A stretch of DNA of 6,518 bases from contig NZ_DKLM01000157.1 in NCBI RefSeq assembly GCF_002455975.1, positions 40,034-46,551 on the forward strand, read 5' to 3'. The notes beneath the pieces are model-generated. The model made no database searches. It saw only the letters and a list, made by a program, of their open reading frames with translations, and was not told where the DNA came from. Shown here piece by piece: positions 5,427 to 6,518 of this stretch. The position numbers and the translations under genes are program-made. The stretch is from Clostridium sp. UBA6640. Its GTDB lineage: Bacteria; Bacillota; Clostridia; Clostridiales; Clostridiaceae. Each line of letters begins with the position of its first letter. Position 1 is the first letter of the stretch.

Positions 5427-5447
5427 GTGGTGAACACTGTTCGCCAC
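5427..5447. repeat. Near-perfect 21-base palindrome GTGGTGAACA-C-TGTTCGCCAC
   Basis: Ten-base arms (5427-5436 and 5438-5447) flank a single central base, with one mismatch (5431/5443) that is a U-G wobble in plus-strand RNA. It is noticeably GC-richer than the surrounding spacer. The form suits either a dimeric regulator's binding site or an intergenic repeat element. I cannot decide between them. Confidence 0.55.
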
Positions 5448-5506
5448 TACAGAATCAACTATAAATTTCCCAATTTTCACTGATAAATATCCATAATTGT
5501 GAATTA

Positions 5507-5533
5507 AATAAAAAGGCACTATACAGTGCCTTT
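5507..5533 (-). terminator. Intrinsic terminator of the AbgT transporter gene
   Basis: Arms 5512-5520 (AAAGGCACT) and 5525-5533 (AGTGCCTTT) form a perfect 9-base stem with a 4-base loop. On the minus strand the stem is followed by a T-rich tail (TTTTTATTT, through about 5507). It begins 5 bases after the transporter stop codon, so most transporter transcripts should end before the peptidase gene. Confidence 0.85.
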
Positions 5534-5538
5534 AATTT

Positions 5539-6518
5539 TTATCCAAAGAATAATGGTGCTCCTGGTCCTAGGTTAATTCCTAGCATGTACCAAACTATCA
5601 ATAATACTGTCCATCCTAATAAGAATACTAATGAATATGGAAGCATCATAGATATTAATGTACCTATTCCTGATTCTTCATCATAAACTTGCGCTGTTGT
5701 TACTATGAACGCAAAGTAACTCATAAGTGGTGATATAATGTTTGTTGATGAATCTCCTATTCTATAGGCAACTTGAGTTAACTCTGGAGAGAAACCAAGC
5801 TTCATAAACATTGGTACAAATACTGGCGCCATAATTGCCCATTTAGCAGATGCAGAACCCATAAATAAATTTATAAATCCTGCTAATAATACAAAGGCAA
5901 TTATTAATGGTAGACCTTTAAATTTTAATGCTTCTAAGAATTCTGCTCCCTTTACTGCTAATACTGTACCTAATTGAGTATAGTTAAAGTAAGCTATAAA
6001 TTGAGAAGCTGCGAAAGCAAGTACCAAATATCCGCCCATACTTGCCATTGCTTTAGACATAGCACTTACAATCTGTTTATCATTTTTTATTGTTCCTGAG
6101 CCTATACCATATCCAACTGCTGGTACCAAGAAGAATAACATTATTATAAATACTATTCCATCCATAAATGGAGTATGTCCAAGAATTTCATGTGTTTCAG
6201 GATCTCTTAATATACCATTAGTTGGTACTACTAATAAGCATATTACTGCTATAAACACTAAAAATCCGATTCCAGCAAATAAAAGCCCTCTTTTTTCTTC
6301 TTTACTTATTTTATCTAGTTTTATTGCCGCTGAGTCTCCTTTGTATTCACCAAGTCTTGGTTCAACAATTTTTTCAGTTACTAATGTACCTAATATTGTG
6401 ATTAAGAATGTAGACACAAACATAAATGTCCAGTTTGCCGTTGCTGCCACTGAATATGTTGGATCTATCATTTTAGCAGCTTCTGTGCTTATACCACCTA
6501 ATAATGGGTCAATAGTTC
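5539..6518 (-). CDS. AbgT-family transporter, 5' end cut off by the window edge
   Basis: An inner-membrane secondary transporter of the AbgT family (E. coli AbgT imports p-aminobenzoyl-glutamate; Neisseria MtrF and Alcanivorax YdaH are reported to export sulfonamide-type antimetabolites). About 325 C-terminal residues of the usual roughly 510 are visible. The frame stays open past the Met at 6471 to the edge, reading IDPLLGGISTEAAK before it, so that Met is internal. Numbered from it: membrane segments at about 14-31, 62-82, 104-121, 147-163, 187-205, 243-260 and 276-298. The family signature is GSASAKWAIMAP (205-216) and YRIGDSSTNIISPLM (236-250). S208, W211, R237, D240 and P248 have the same spacing as the functionally important MtrF residues recalled as S417, W420, R446, D449 and P457. 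No truncation is seen at the C-terminus. A terminator follows directly. The M20 peptidase downstream on the same strand suggests a shared substrate. Direction of transport cannot be told. Confidence 0.9.
   Translation of the reverse strand, partial: TIDPLLGGISTEAAKMIDPTYSVAATANWTFMFVSTFLITILGTLVTEKIVEPRLGEYKGDSAAIKLDKISKEEKRGLLFAGIGFLVFIAVICLLVVPTNGILRDPETHEILGHTPFMDGIVFIIMLFFLVPAVGYGIGSGTIKNDKQIVSAMSKAMASMGGYLVLAFAASQFIAYFNYTQLGTVLAVKGAEFLEALKFKGLPLIIAFVLLAGFINLFMGSASAKWAIMAPVFVPMFMKLGFSPELTQVAYRIGDSSTNIISPLMSYFAFIVTTAQVYDEESGIGTLISMMLPYSLVFLLGWTVLLIVWYMLGINLGPGAPLFFG

Noticed and set aside
5539..6471. Complete 310-residue transporter starting at the Met at 6471
   Set aside because: The frame stays open to the window edge with AbgT-like residues before that Met, and 310 residues is far below the family length of about 510.

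Overview
The window looks like a low-GC Firmicute, most likely a Clostridium of the sensu stricto (C. beijerinckii/butyricum-like) type. The evidence is the very AT-rich intergenic DNA, AT-ending codons, strong AGGAGG-type ribosome binding sites, hairpin plus T-run terminators, and short CAATTGA-type heptad repeats between genes. The genus is an inference from style and protein type; nothing here proves the species.

Layout, left to right. Positions 1-169 hold heptad repeats and an inverted repeat. A minus-strand gene (170-1243, TTG start) encodes a DEDDh 3'-5' exonuclease preceded by a degenerate RNase H-like domain. About 365 bases of AT-rich DNA without a gene follow, then a minus-strand terminator (1609-1635). 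This terminator ends a single-gene unit for mannose-1-phosphate guanylyltransferase (manC-type, 1730-2797, TTG start). A divergent intergenic region (2798-3099) carries a near-consensus promoter and a perfect GTTTCCTAGGAAAC palindrome. These drive a plus-strand two-gene operon: a MarR-family regulator and an overlapping cyclase-family (PF04199, KynB-like fold) hydrolase. The MarR gene has no ATG, GTG or TTG where it should start and appears to begin at an ATT codon behind a perfect ribosome binding site. A bidirectional terminator (4146-4172) separates the cyclase from a convergent minus-strand PepT/YqjE-like M20 metallopeptidase (4189-5298). Its 5' region contains five tandem heptads. A further hairpin-rich spacer holds the terminator of a minus-strand AbgT-family transporter, whose 5' part lies beyond the right edge (5539 to past 6518).

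How the genes may work together. The MarR regulator very likely represses its own promoter and, with it, the cyclase-family enzyme, possibly releasing DNA on binding the enzyme's substrate. The AbgT transporter and M20 peptidase form a plausible pair: import or export of p-aminobenzoyl-glutamate or small peptides, and hydrolysis of an amide/peptide bond. They have separate transcription signals, however. The manC-type and exonuclease genes look like independent single-gene units. The most notable items are the ATT-initiated autoregulated MarR/cyclase operon, the altered active-site motif of the cyclase, the RNase H-like/exonuclease fusion, and the dispersed heptad repeats. None of these amounts to a clearly new multi-gene system.
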